Assembly: GCF_021654165.1 (NCBI RefSeq) | Contig: NZ_JAKFZN010000001.1 | Span: forward strand, 1,054,001 to 1,118,000 | Reading direction: 5' to 3' | From: Nereida sp. MMG025 | GTDB taxonomy: Bacteria > Pseudomonadota > Alphaproteobacteria > Rhodobacterales > Rhodobacteraceae | DNA length: 64,000 nucleotides | Shown here: positions 8,507 through 16,853 of the stretch, one piece after another | How positions within the stretch are numbered: the first letter of the stretch is position 1 | Layout: the number at the start of each line of letters is the position of its first letter | Notes under the pieces: model-generated | What the model was told of the DNA's origin: nothing | Database searches by the model: none | The model's input: only the letters and a program-made list of their open reading frames with translations | Position numbers and translations under genes: made by a program

Positions 8507-9576
8507 GCGGCCAGCGCCATCAATTCCCATGAGCGAACGGTGATAAAATCGTTTTGGTGCATGGGCTGTCCAACCCGCAATTCAGGGAACAGGCTATAAA
8601 GCTCAACCCGCGTTTCGGGGTCTAAGGCCGCAACAGCCTGCGTGCCTGCATCGAAACTTTCGGTCGCCGCGCCTTCGGCATAGATGACCTCATGGTTGTC
8701 AAAGATAAGATGGTAGTAGGTCACAGCCGTTCGATTGGCATCCACGTAGCAGCCGTCAAATGTGGCACAGAGCGATTTGGCCCTGACAAATATCGCCTCT
8801 TCACCAAAGGTCAGCGGCACCCGCATATTGCTATAAAGCATGCGGTGTTGCGGGCTTACCCACAGATCACGACGCGGCAGGCCAAAACCCAAAGCCCCTT
8901 GGCTGATCTTCACAGGCCGCAGCGCCCGATTGCGCCGCAGATCATCCGCGCCCAACTTCCGCGACACAATCATGCGCAGCTTTTGTGAGCCACGATCACG
9001 GGTAATGATCCTGTCACCAACCTTCAGATCTTCGATTGGCCGAATGCCATCCATCGTGTCAATCATTGTGCCGTCAGTCAGGCAGACCACCGAAGTGTTT
9101 TGGGTAATTGGACCGTCAATACGCGTGCCATTGAAATCGAATTGAATGCTCGTGTTACCAGCCGAGGGCGTGATATTACTGCTGACAGCACCCGCGGCAG
9201 GGCCGTTTGCGGCTGTGATCGCGGTTGTCCCACCGCCGATATCGACAAAATTTTGCACAGTCGGATTGCCTGCAGCATCGATGAACGCAACCGCTTCGGC
9301 CTCTGATCCCGAGCCATTTGGGCCACTGCCCGAATTTGGATCTGTCACAGCGGTTTGAAAGGTAAACACGTACCAGCCCGTTGATGGATCAAGCACAGGG
9401 GTCAGCGTATTCAGCGTCACAGCGGCCGCCAATTGTCCATCACCCTGATAGGTCGCGATTGTGAAATCCGACAACCGTCCCATCTGTGCAGGCGGGACTG
9501 TGACCTCTACGTATTCGGCCACGCCCGTGCCATTGGCCACGACGTTTTTGTAGTGAATTTCGCTGATAAAAGCCAT
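8503..9576 (-). CDS. Hint (Hedgehog/intein)-domain protein
   Basis: A 357-residue protein. The N-terminal half is low-complexity, rich in Gly, Ala, Thr and Asn, and may be a secreted beta-type domain (starts MAFISEIHYKN, no classical signal peptide). The C-terminal half is a Hint_2 domain beginning at a Cys (CLTDGTMIDTMDG), with RPIEDLKVGDRIITRD and the block WVSPQHRMLY. Such proteins are frequent in roseobacters and are suspected to self-process, but their role is not established. The Cys at the start of the Hint block is present, so self-cleavage is chemically plausible. The stop overlaps the convergent FAD oxidoreductase gene. Confidence 0.82.
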   Translation of the reverse strand: MAFISEIHYKNVVANGTGVAEYVEVTVPPAQMGRLSDFTIATYQGDGQLAAAVTLNTLTPVLDPSTGWYVFTFQTAVTDPNSGSGPNGSGSEAEAVAFIDAAGNPTVQNFVDIGGGTTAITAANGPAAGAVSSNITPSAGNTSIQFDFNGTRIDGPITQNTSVVCLTDGTMIDTMDGIRPIEDLKVGDRIITRDRGSQKLRMIVSRKLGADDLRRNRALRPVKISQGALGFGLPRRDLWVSPQHRMLYSNMRVPLTFGEEAIFVRAKSLCATFDGCYVDANRTAVTYYHLIFDNHEVIYAEGAATESFDAGTQAVAALDPETRVELYSLFPELRVGQPMHQNDFITVRSWELMALAA

Positions 9577-9666
9577 TCTGGCACCTTCGCAACCGAGTTC
9601 GTCACCATCATGACTACCCCTGTGCGAAGGCTGTTGTTTGACACCATTGTGGCGATTTAGAGAACA

Positions 9667-12153
9667 TTAACCGTCTTGGCGGATCACTGTATTTTGGGGA
9701 TCATAGGGACTGTCCTCAACAATCGTCGCATCCCACAATTGATCAAACATCTTGACCTTGAGGACTGTGCCGACCTCAGCATGCTTCGGGGTCACGTATC
9801 CCATTCCGATCGACTTGCCAAAATGCACCGAATAGCCGCCCGACGTCAGACGCCCGACGCGCGTGTCACCCGCATAAAGCGCCTCACGACCCCATGGGTC
9901 GGCATCATCAGGACCATCAATCAAAAAGGTCACGCATTTGCTGCGCACACCCGTTTCGACCAATGCGCCTTTACCGTGAAAGTCCTTGTCCAGATCAATG
10001 AACCTTGGCAGATCAGCCTCGAGCGGGGTCGCATCGCGGCCCAATTCGTTGCCGAACGCACGATAGGATTTCTCCTGCCGCAGCCAGTTCTGCGCACGTG
10101 CGCCGACCAGCTTCAAACCGTGGCTCTCTCCTGCCTTTTCGATCAGATCAAACAGGTGGTTCTGCATTTCGATGGGGTGGTGCAATTCCCATCCCAACTC
10201 GCCCGTATAAGCCACACGGATCGCCATCACAGGCACCATCCCAAGTTCGATATGGCGCATGGTCAGCCACGGGAACCGCTTGTTCGAGAGCGCGGTTTCA
10301 GGATCCGCATCAATGATCACATCGCGCAGCAGATCGCGCGATTTCGGCCCTGCAACAGCAAACACACCGTATTTCGTAGTTACATCCGTGATCGCGACAT
10401 AGCCAAAGTCGTCCATCTTGTCCTCGGCGGCCTTGCGCAGATAATCACTGTCGTAATCCGTCCAAGCACCTGCAGAGACCAGATAATAATGATCCTCGCC
10501 TATCCGTACGATTGTGTATTCCGTGCGGGTCGTGCCGTGATCGGTCAGCGCATAGGTCAGGTTGATGCGCCCCACGCGGGGCAGCTTGTTGCAGGTAAAC
10601 CAATCCAGAAACGCGGTGGCGCCGGGGCCTTTGACCTCATGCTTGGTAAAGGCCGACGCATCGATCATACCCACGCCTTCGCGAATCGCTTTGGCCTCAT
10701 CGACGGCGTATTGCCACCATCCGCCACGGCGGAAACTGCGGCTTGCGTGATCGTCAAATCCCTTGGGGGCAAAATAATTGGGACGCTCAAATCCGTTGAC
10801 CGCGCCAAACACAGCACCACGATCCGCCATACGGTCATAACTTGGTGCAGTGCGCAGCGGACGGCAGGCTTCGCGCTCTTCATCAGGGTGGTGCAGAATA
10901 TAGACGTGCTCATAGGCTTCTTCGTTCTTGCGCGCCGCATATTCCGTCGTCATCCAACTGCCGTAGCGCTTGGGATCCAATGACGCCATGTCGATCTCGG
11001 CCTCCCCCTCAACCATCATTTGCGCAAGGTAATGGCCCGTCCCGCCAGCTGCGGTGATCCCGAAACTGAACCCTTCGGCCAGCCACATATTGCGCAAGCC
11101 CGGCGCAGGCCCCACCAACGGATTGCCATCGGGCGTATAGCAGATCGGCCCATTAAAATCGTCCTTCAAACCCACCGTTTCCGAGCTTGGAATACGGTGG
11201 ATCATGCTCATGTATTCTTCTTCGATCCGCTCCAGATCCAGCGGGAACAGATCGGCGCGAAAGCTGTCAGGCACGCCGAATTCAAACCGCGCAGGGGCGT
11301 TGCGCTCATAGGGCCCAAGGATCCAGCCGCCGCGTTCTTCGCGCACATACCACTTGGCATCTGCGTCACGCAGCACAGGGTGTTCGGGGTTGTTTTTGCG
11401 CCATTCCACCAGCATCGGGTCAGGCTCTGTGACGATAAACTGGTGCTCCACTGGGATCGCAGGGATCTTGATCCCGAGCAGGTTCGCCGTGCGCTGCGCG
11501 TGGTTGCCCGTGGCCGTCACAACATGTTCGGCCACAATCACAATCTGCTCATCCGTGGAAATCAGATTGCCCCCCTTATCGGCGGTGCGCGTGCAAGTCA
11601 CGTCCCACGCGTCCCCATTCCAATGGTAGCTGTCGACCTGCCATTTACGCTCAATCGTGACGCCATGCTGACGGGCGCCCTTGGCCATCGCCATAGTCAC
11701 ATCGGCGGGGTTAATGTAGCCATCGGTCGGGTGATAAATCGCGCCCTTCAAATCCTCGGTGCGGACCAGCGGATAGCGTTCTTTGATCTGCGCAGGGCTG
11801 AGCCATTCATAGGGCACACCGCAGGTTTCAGCCGTGGTCGCATAGACCATATATTCGTCCATACGTTCATCGGTCTGCGCCATGCGCAAGTTACCACACA
11901 CCGAAAAGCCCGCGTTCAACCCCGTCTCGGCCTCAAGCGTTTTGTAGAACTTGATCGAATAGTCATGGATATGCGTGGTCGCATAGGACATGTTGAAATA
12001 GGGCAGCAACCCCGCCGCATGCCAGGTTGACCCTGATGTCAGCTCGTCACGTTCAAGCAGCATGGTGTCCCACCCCGCCTTACCCAAGTGATAGGCAATC
12101 GAGGTGCCAACAGCGCCCCCTCCGACAACCAATGCTTTGACATGTGTTTTCAT
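9667..12153 (-). CDS. Dimethylglycine/sarcosine dehydrogenase-like flavoprotein with GcvT domain
   Basis: An 828-residue cytoplasmic enzyme. N-terminal FAD-binding domain with VVGGGAVGTSIAYHL and LLERDELTSGSTWHAAG; the His in STWHAAG corresponds to the site of covalent FAD attachment in dimethylglycine and sarcosine dehydrogenases. The C-terminal half (from about residue 430) is the aminomethyltransferase-like GcvT domain that takes the one-carbon unit to tetrahydrofolate (GMIDASAFTKHEVKGPGA, later TGELGWELH). Family members oxidise N-methylated glycines, fitting osmolyte catabolism in marine bacteria. The gene stands alone between the Hint gene and a small minus-strand gene. The exact methylated substrate cannot be read from the sequence. 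Confidence 0.9.
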   Translation of the reverse strand: MKTHVKALVVGGGAVGTSIAYHLGKAGWDTMLLERDELTSGSTWHAAGLLPYFNMSYATTHIHDYSIKFYKTLEAETGLNAGFSVCGNLRMAQTDERMDEYMVYATTAETCGVPYEWLSPAQIKERYPLVRTEDLKGAIYHPTDGYINPADVTMAMAKGARQHGVTIERKWQVDSYHWNGDAWDVTCTRTADKGGNLISTDEQIVIVAEHVVTATGNHAQRTANLLGIKIPAIPVEHQFIVTEPDPMLVEWRKNNPEHPVLRDADAKWYVREERGGWILGPYERNAPARFEFGVPDSFRADLFPLDLERIEEEYMSMIHRIPSSETVGLKDDFNGPICYTPDGNPLVGPAPGLRNMWLAEGFSFGITAAGGTGHYLAQMMVEGEAEIDMASLDPKRYGSWMTTEYAARKNEEAYEHVYILHHPDEEREACRPLRTAPSYDRMADRGAVFGAVNGFERPNYFAPKGFDDHASRSFRRGGWWQYAVDEAKAIREGVGMIDASAFTKHEVKGPGATAFLDWFTCNKLPRVGRINLTYALTDHGTTRTEYTIVRIGEDHYYLVSAGAWTDYDSDYLRKAAEDKMDDFGYVAITDVTTKYGVFAVAGPKSRDLLRDVIIDADPETALSNKRFPWLTMRHIELGMVPVMAIRVAYTGELGWELHHPIEMQNHLFDLIEKAGESHGLKLVGARAQNWLRQEKSYRAFGNELGRDATPLEADLPRFIDLDKDFHGKGALVETGVRSKCVTFLIDGPDDADPWGREALYAGDTRVGRLTSGGYSVHFGKSIGMGYVTPKHAEVGTVLKVKMFDQLWDATIVEDSPYDPQNTVIRQDG

Positions 12154-12269
12154 GGGTGCGACTCCCCGCTCTTTAGGTATTGAGCTTAGGGTGCCTCAAA
12201 ACAGCGAATGAGCGCGCGGTAGTGCCGACCTAACACCTATCAAAACCGACCTGCAGTTGCGCCGCAGCA

Positions 12270-12575
12270 CTATTGCGTATCGGCAGGCACCTCTTTGCTC
12301 ACAAAGCGGCACCGTTTCCGGCCATTCTCGATTGCGCAGACGGGCTCTTTTATGGTCACCATTTTGATCGGTTCGGGCTCGGACGCAGCAGGAACGTCTG
12401 GCGCGACCACAGGCGCGGTCTGCTCTGTAAGGTCAGGTGCCACAACCACAGGTTCAGGTGTGGCTATCACTTGAACGGTTTGGGTCTGTGTACGCTCGGG
12501 CGCACCAAAAAGCACCACGCCTGCGGTGATGGCCGCCGCCGTAAGCGCGAACATCAATGGATAGAGCTTTTGCAT
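12270..12575 (-). CDS. Small exported or membrane-anchored Pro/Val-rich protein
   Basis: A 101-residue protein of unknown function. An N-terminal hydrophobic segment (about residues 4-24, LYPLMFALTAAAITAGVVLFG) could be a signal anchor. It is followed by a Pro/Val/Ala-rich linker and a small C-terminal part with two Cys (VCAIENGRKRCRFV). AGGGG upstream of the ATG on the minus strand supports the start. It is divergent from panC, with 118 bp between starts. I do not recognise a family. Confidence 0.7.
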   Translation of the reverse strand: MQKLYPLMFALTAAAITAGVVLFGAPERTQTQTVQVIATPEPVVVAPDLTEQTAPVVAPDVPAASEPEPIKMVTIKEPVCAIENGRKRCRFVSKEVPADTQ

Positions 12576-12693
12576 CGGTCATCCCCTTTTTGCTCAGAAA
12601 ATACGAAAACCTTGCTCGCAAAACGACTGCCACGTGACCTTTTTGAGGCGCGCTGATACAGAGCATGCGATCCAACAAACGCAAGTGACGCCC

Positions 12694-13527
12694 ATGCAAA
12701 CGATCCGCACCGTGAAAGACATCCGCGCAACTGTCGCCCAGTGGAAAGCCCAAGGTCTGCGCGTTGGATTGGTTCCAACTATGGGCTTCTTACACGACGG
12801 TCACATGGCATTGGTCGCGGCAGCACTGAAACAGGCCGACCGCGTCGTCACAACCATCTTTGTAAACCCATCGCAGTTCGGTGAAGCCGCCGATCTGGAG
12901 GCCTATCCGCGCGACGAAGCACGCGATCTGGCAATGCTTGAAAAGGCAGGTGTCCACGCTGTGTTTATCCCCGAGGTCGAAACGATCTATCCCCAAGGCG
13001 ATGAAACGATCGTAGAGACAACGCGTATGGCAAATATGCTCCACGGTGTTGTGCGCCCCGGGCATTTTCGCGGGGTGACGACCGTGGTTGCGCGATTGTT
13101 CAACATCGTCGGTGCCGATGTCGCCTGCTTTGGCGAGAAAGACTATCAACAATTGGCTATCATCAAACGCATGGTTGCCGATCTTCACGTCCCCATCACC
13201 ATCCACGGCGTTCCAACCGTGCGCGAAGCTGACGGTCTGGCCATGTCATCGCGCAACGTCCGCTTGTCGAAAGAGGATCGCGCGGCTGCAACCGTTTTGT
13301 CGCGCAGCCTAAAGGCCGCCGAAACCGCAAACACTGTGGAACGTATTCAACACATTATCCGCGAGACCTTTGCATCAGAGCCCCGTGCCGACCTCATAGG
13401 TCTCGACATTGCAGATGCCGCGACCCTGGCCCCCGTCACGGGTGTCCTTTCAGCCCCCACCGCCGTGATGCTCAGCGCCCAACTGGGTGACGTGTTATTG
13501 ATCGACCAGCGCGTTTTCGAGCCGTGA
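12694..13527 (+). CDS. panC: Pantothenate synthetase PanC
   Basis: Joins pantoate and beta-alanine using ATP, the last step of pantothenate synthesis. The 277-residue protein shows the nucleotidyltransferase HIGH-like motif VPTMGFLHDGHMALV, then IFVNPSQFG, FGEKDYQQLAIIKRMV and the pantoate/ATP loop VREADGLAMSSRN. I use ATG 12694, giving MQTIRTVKDIR, the normal length for the family; the frame opens 60 bases earlier without need. panB follows 188 bp downstream, with a repeat-containing intergenic space between. Confidence 0.96.
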   Translation: MQTIRTVKDIRATVAQWKAQGLRVGLVPTMGFLHDGHMALVAAALKQADRVVTTIFVNPSQFGEAADLEAYPRDEARDLAMLEKAGVHAVFIPEVETIYPQGDETIVETTRMANMLHGVVRPGHFRGVTTVVARLFNIVGADVACFGEKDYQQLAIIKRMVADLHVPITIHGVPTVREADGLAMSSRNVRLSKEDRAAATVLSRSLKAAETANTVERIQHIIRETFASEPRADLIGLDIADAATLAPVTGVLSAPTAVMLSAQLGDVLLIDQRVFEP

Positions 13528-13548
13528 AAGCATTGCACCTCCGCCAGT

Positions 13549-13580
13549 CTTCATTGTTGTAAAAATACCTAAACCCCACA
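13549..13580 (+). repeat. Dispersed intergenic element CTTCATTGTTG...AAATACC, copy 1
   Basis: CTTCATTGTTGT followed by AAAAATACCT and AAACCCCAC, starting about 20 bases after the panC stop. It matches four other intergenic copies in this window at 39731, 43894, 46931 (inverted) and 47132. All share CATTGTTG, then 3-5 variable bases, then AAATACC. Confidence 0.75.
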
Positions 13581-13630
13581 GATCAAAAAGGCGGGACTGT
13601 CTATCATTTTCGCGCCTGTTTTGGCCCGAT

Positions 13631-13688
13631 TGTCGGACGCATTGCCATACTCACAGCCATACCTATTGCCATACTTCCTGCCATCGCC
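13631..13688 (+). repeat. GACGCATTGCCATAC element with four 12-bp tandem GCCATAC units
   Basis: TGTCGGACGCATTGCCATAC at 13631-13650 recurs with one mismatch at 39793-39812. From 13644 the heptamer GCCATAC repeats at exactly 12-bp spacing (13644, 13656, 13668), with a decayed fourth GCCATCG at 13680. It lies just upstream of panB, 28 bases before its start. No function is known to me; a regulatory or merely repetitive origin are both possible. Confidence 0.6.
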
Positions 13689-13715
13689 CATTTTACCCCA
13701 AAACGAGGAGCCACT

Positions 13716-14528
13716 ATGTCGACCCAGACCAAAACCATCCGCCGTACGACTGTCCCCCAAATTGCGGCGCGCAAGGGCGGCGAGCCGATCGTGTCGCTAA
13801 CGTCTTATCATGCGCATACAGCCGCAATTGTAGACAAATACGCGGATTTCATCTTGGTCGGTGACAGTCTGGGCATGGTGATGCACGGCATGGAAACCAC
13901 CGTGGGTGTGCCCCTTGATCTGATGATCATGCACGGCAAAGCCGTCGTGCGTGGCACCCGTCAGGCTTTGATCGTGGTAGACATGCCTTTCGGCACCTAT
14001 GAAGAATCCCCCAACATGGCCTTCCGCAACGCCGCCAAGATCATGAAGGAAACTGGGTGTGGCGCGGTCAAGCTCGAAGGCGGCGCGCGCATGGCTGAAA
14101 CAATCAGGTTTCTAACCGAACGCGGCATTCCTGTGATGGCCCATATCGGGCTTACGCCGCAATCCAGCCACGTAATGGGCGGGTTCAAAACCCAAGGTCG
14201 GGACGAAGAGACATGGGCCACCCATGAGGCTGACGCCAAAGCCGTGACCCAAGCAGGCGCATTTGCCATTGTGCTGGAAGGCATGGTCGAACCATTGGCA
14301 GCCAAAATCACCAAACAGATTGCCATACCGACAATTGGCATCGGAGCGTCAGCTGAGTGCGATGGCCAAATCCTTGTCCTTGAGGATATGCTTGGCCTGA
14401 ACGAATGGACCCCGAAATTTGTCAAGGTTTACGGCGATTTAGGCCCACAGATCGAGGCCTCGGTTAAGGCCTACGCCGAAGAGGTCAAAGACCGCAGCTT
14501 TCCAAGTGAGGATCAGGTTTACCGCTAA
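13716..14528 (+). CDS. panB: 3-methyl-2-oxobutanoate hydroxymethyltransferase PanB
   Basis: Transfers a hydroxymethyl group from methylene-tetrahydrofolate to alpha-ketoisovalerate, giving ketopantoate, the first committed step to pantothenate. The 270-residue protein shows the family blocks [46 protein letters not shown] and [16 protein letters not shown]. Metal-binding Asp residues are in VGDSLG and VVDMPFG. CGAGGAG ends 5 bases before the ATG. Together with panC upstream it gives two of the pathway's dedicated enzymes. Confidence 0.96.
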   Translation: MSTQTKTIRRTTVPQIAARKGGEPIVSLTSYHAHTAAIVDKYADFILVGDSLGMVMHGMETTVGVPLDLMIMHGKAVVRGTRQALIVVDMPFGTYEESPNMAFRNAAKIMKETGCGAVKLEGGARMAETIRFLTERGIPVMAHIGLTPQSSHVMGGFKTQGRDEETWATHEADAKAVTQAGAFAIVLEGMVEPLAAKITKQIAIPTIGIGASAECDGQILVLEDMLGLNEWTPKFVKVYGDLGPQIEASVKAYAEEVKDRSFPSEDQVYR

Positions 14529-14605
14529 GGTCCGGAATTCCTGACTGGCTTTCTAACAGGCGGCGGGCGTAGGGTGACGTAACGACACCCTAGGAAATCT
14601 ATGCC

Positions 14606-15265
14606 ATGAGCGGTTTTCGCTACCCAATAAAAACAGCCGCCCTTTTGGCGCGTGCAAGCTACCGAGCAAAACGACATCCGAGCGTTCGCAATCTTGTGAC
14701 CCATAGCCTTGATGAAAATGATGTGCAGGCACATTTTCTGGACAACGGAATCCTGTTGATCCCGGGGTCAAATTCGCCGATTGATTATCTAAAGTTCAAT
14801 CTGCGCGTCCTGAATATTGGCGGGACAAAATACAAACTGGCGCACGATGCCACCGACAAAGGCCATAGCGGCACGGTATGGCATCAGGGCTTTCTTGCGC
14901 ATGCCAAACACATCTTCGATTGGGTGCGCGCCGAAAACCTGAAGCCCAAATTTATCATCGGACATTCCCTTGGGGCCGCCGCGACACAAATCCTATGCAA
15001 AAGCTATAAGGTCCATGGCATCGCCTTTGCCGCGCCGCGTCCGCGCAAACATCGCGGGCAAATCGCAGCGGATAAATACTGCCTGTGCATCAATCGCAAA
15101 GAAGACGCCGTTTGCGGACTTGTGCCGCGTTTCAACCATCTTGGGCAGGTTCAGTTGCTTTCAAGCCGGTCAGGTTGGGGCATGCGCCACCACATGAAGC
15201 ACTACCAAAAGTTGGTGGATGAATTTCAGGCAAATGGTACCTTGCCGGAATCCTGGGGCGGTTAA
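14606..15265 (+). CDS. Lipase class 3-like alpha/beta hydrolase
   Basis: A 219-residue protein with the nucleophile elbow GHSLGAA (about residues 120-126) after KPKFII, typical of lipase class 3 and related alpha/beta hydrolases. Candidate triad partners are the Asp in NRKEDAVCGLVP and a His in the C-terminal MRHHMKHY. No signal peptide is obvious, although residues 8-20 are mildly hydrophobic. The start ATG 14606 has AGGA about 10 bases upstream. The stop overlaps the convergent dehydrogenase gene by 4 bp. The natural ester substrate is unknown. Confidence 0.75.
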   Translation: MSGFRYPIKTAALLARASYRAKRHPSVRNLVTHSLDENDVQAHFLDNGILLIPGSNSPIDYLKFNLRVLNIGGTKYKLAHDATDKGHSGTVWHQGFLAHAKHIFDWVRAENLKPKFIIGHSLGAAATQILCKSYKVHGIAFAAPRPRKHRGQIAADKYCLCINRKEDAVCGLVPRFNHLGQVQLLSSRSGWGMRHHMKHYQKLVDEFQANGTLPESWGG

Positions 15266-16248
15266 AGCATTGCAGGCACGACAAGATCGGGCGGACGGTG
15301 CCCATCATCGAAGGTCTTGATATTCAACAAAACCTTTTCACCCATCTCGGCGCGACCCTCTTGCGTAGCGGACCCCATATGGGGCAACAGCACCACGTTG
15401 TTCAATTCGCGCAAACGCGGGTTGATGTCGACACCGCGTTCAAACACATCCAGGCCCGCGCCCGCAATCATGCCTTCGCGCAGCATGCGGGTCAGGGCAT
15501 TTTCATCAATCACTTCGCCGCGGCTGGTGTTCACGATAACCGATGATGGCTTCATGAGTTTGAGACGACGCGCATTCATCAAATGAAAGGTCGATGGCGT
15601 ATGCGGACAGTTGATCGACAAAATGTCCATGCGTGCCACCATCTGATCAAGGCTTTCCCAATAGGTTGCCTCCAGCTCGGTCTCGATTTCAGGGCGCAGG
15701 CGTTGGCGATTGTGATAATGGATTTGCATGCCAAAGGCTTTGGCCCGCCGCGCCACGGCTTGTCCGATCCGCCCCATGCCCAAAATGCCCAGACGCCGCC
15801 CGCCGACCCGACCGCCAAGCAAGGCTGTCGGCGACCAACCTGACCAATCCCCCGACTGCATCATCGCCAGACCTTCGGGCATGCGCCGCGTCACCGCAAG
15901 GATCAACGCCATGGTCATATCCGCGGTATCATCAGTCAGCACGCCGGGCGTGTTACTGACCAAAATGCCCCGCTGTCTTGCGGTTGCGACATCAATATGA
16001 TCAACCCCGGCCCCGTAATTGGCAATCAGCTTCAACCGGTTCCCCGCCTGCGCCAAGACAGAGGCATCCAGCGTATCGGTGATGGTCGGCACCAAAACAT
16101 CGGCCGCTTTCATTGCTTCGATCATTTGCGTCTTGGTCATAGGGACGTCAGTTTCGCGCAGTTGCACGTCGAACAATTCGGTCATTCGGGTTTCAACCGC
16201 CTCGGGCAACCGTCGCGTAACAACAACACTCAAACGTTCTCGTGGCAT
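15262..16248 (-). CDS. D-2-hydroxyacid dehydrogenase (glyoxylate/hydroxypyruvate reductase-like)
   Basis: NAD(P)-dependent reductase of 2-oxoacids, 328 residues. Rossmann motif LGILGMGRIGQAVARRAKAFG near the middle, substrate loop NYGAGVDHID, the catalytic Arg region NTSRGEVIDENAL, a Glu in DVFERGVDINP and the catalytic His in LLPHMGSAT are all visible. I place the start at ATG 16248 (MPRERLSVVV), preceded by GGGAG, not at the longer frame start 69 bases upstream. Closest in pattern to GyaR-type glyoxylate reductases. The stop overlaps the lipase-like gene by 4 bp, convergent. Confidence 0.9.
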   Translation of the reverse strand: MPRERLSVVVTRRLPEAVETRMTELFDVQLRETDVPMTKTQMIEAMKAADVLVPTITDTLDASVLAQAGNRLKLIANYGAGVDHIDVATARQRGILVSNTPGVLTDDTADMTMALILAVTRRMPEGLAMMQSGDWSGWSPTALLGGRVGGRRLGILGMGRIGQAVARRAKAFGMQIHYHNRQRLRPEIETELEATYWESLDQMVARMDILSINCPHTPSTFHLMNARRLKLMKPSSVIVNTSRGEVIDENALTRMLREGMIAGAGLDVFERGVDINPRLRELNNVVLLPHMGSATQEGRAEMGEKVLLNIKTFDDGHRPPDLVVPAML

Positions 16249-16352
16249 ATCGGCGCTCCCATCCCTTGCCAAACACATTGGCTTTCCAGCAAAGTGACGC
16301 ACGAGCGCACAAGGCACAAGACCTTGGCGCAGGTAAATGAGGATTGAGGGTT

Positions 16353-16853
16353 ATGTCAGCAGCTCGCACCGTCTTGGGCGTTCTTTTTCTTTTGTTTTGT
16401 GCGCAAATGACCTTGGCTGAGACTGTCAAGGGGCCTGTCACAGGGCTGCCGATGCCGCGCTATGTTTCGCTCAAGGCCAGTGAAGGAAACGTGCGGCGTG
16501 GTCCATCGCTGACCCACCGTGTTGACTGGGTCTTCAAGCATCGCGATATGCCCCTGCGGATCACCGCAGAACATGGTCACTGGCGGCGCGTTGAAGACCG
16601 CGAGGGTGTCGGAGGCTGGCTGCATTACTCGTTGCTGTCCGGCAAGCGGACCGTGATTGTCGAACAAGACATGCTGGAGCTGCGTGCAAAACCGACCTTG
16701 GCAAGCCCTGTTAACGCGCAGCTGGAACTGGGTGTTGTTGCACGTCTGGGTGAATGTGATCCCGAATGGTGCCGCCTGAGTGCGCAAGGCTATCGTGGGT
16801 GGGCTAAAAAGGACGTGCTTTGGGGCGTAAAACCGGGCGAGTTGCGGGACTAA
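16353..16853 (+). CDS. Exported SH3-domain protein
   Basis: A 166-residue protein with a signal peptide (MSAARTVLGVLFLLFCAQMTLA, cleavage before ETVKG). The mature part carries two bacterial SH3-like blocks: YVSLKASEGNVRRGPSL with WVFKHRDMPLRI, and a second one around LELRAKPTLASPV to YRGWAKKDVLWGV. Such periplasmic SH3 proteins usually bind cell wall or help other envelope proteins. ATG 16353 is chosen over the TTG nine bases earlier because GAGGA lies 9 bases upstream. The stop overlaps the photolyase gene on the other strand by 4 bp. Confidence 0.85.
   Translation: MSAARTVLGVLFLLFCAQMTLAETVKGPVTGLPMPRYVSLKASEGNVRRGPSLTHRVDWVFKHRDMPLRITAEHGHWRRVEDREGVGGWLHYSLLSGKRTVIVEQDMLELRAKPTLASPVNAQLELGVVARLGECDPEWCRLSAQGYRGWAKKDVLWGVKPGELRD

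Noticed and set aside
11020-12030. Long antisense frame in the dimethylglycine-dehydrogenase-like gene
   Set aside because: Shadow of a well-supported gene; its composition is unlike a protein.
13569-13760. Minus-strand frame that turns the GCCATAC repeats into a YGN-rich peptide
   Set aside because: It arises from a 12-bp (in-frame) tandem repeat and overlaps the panB start; no ribosome binding site or homologous look.
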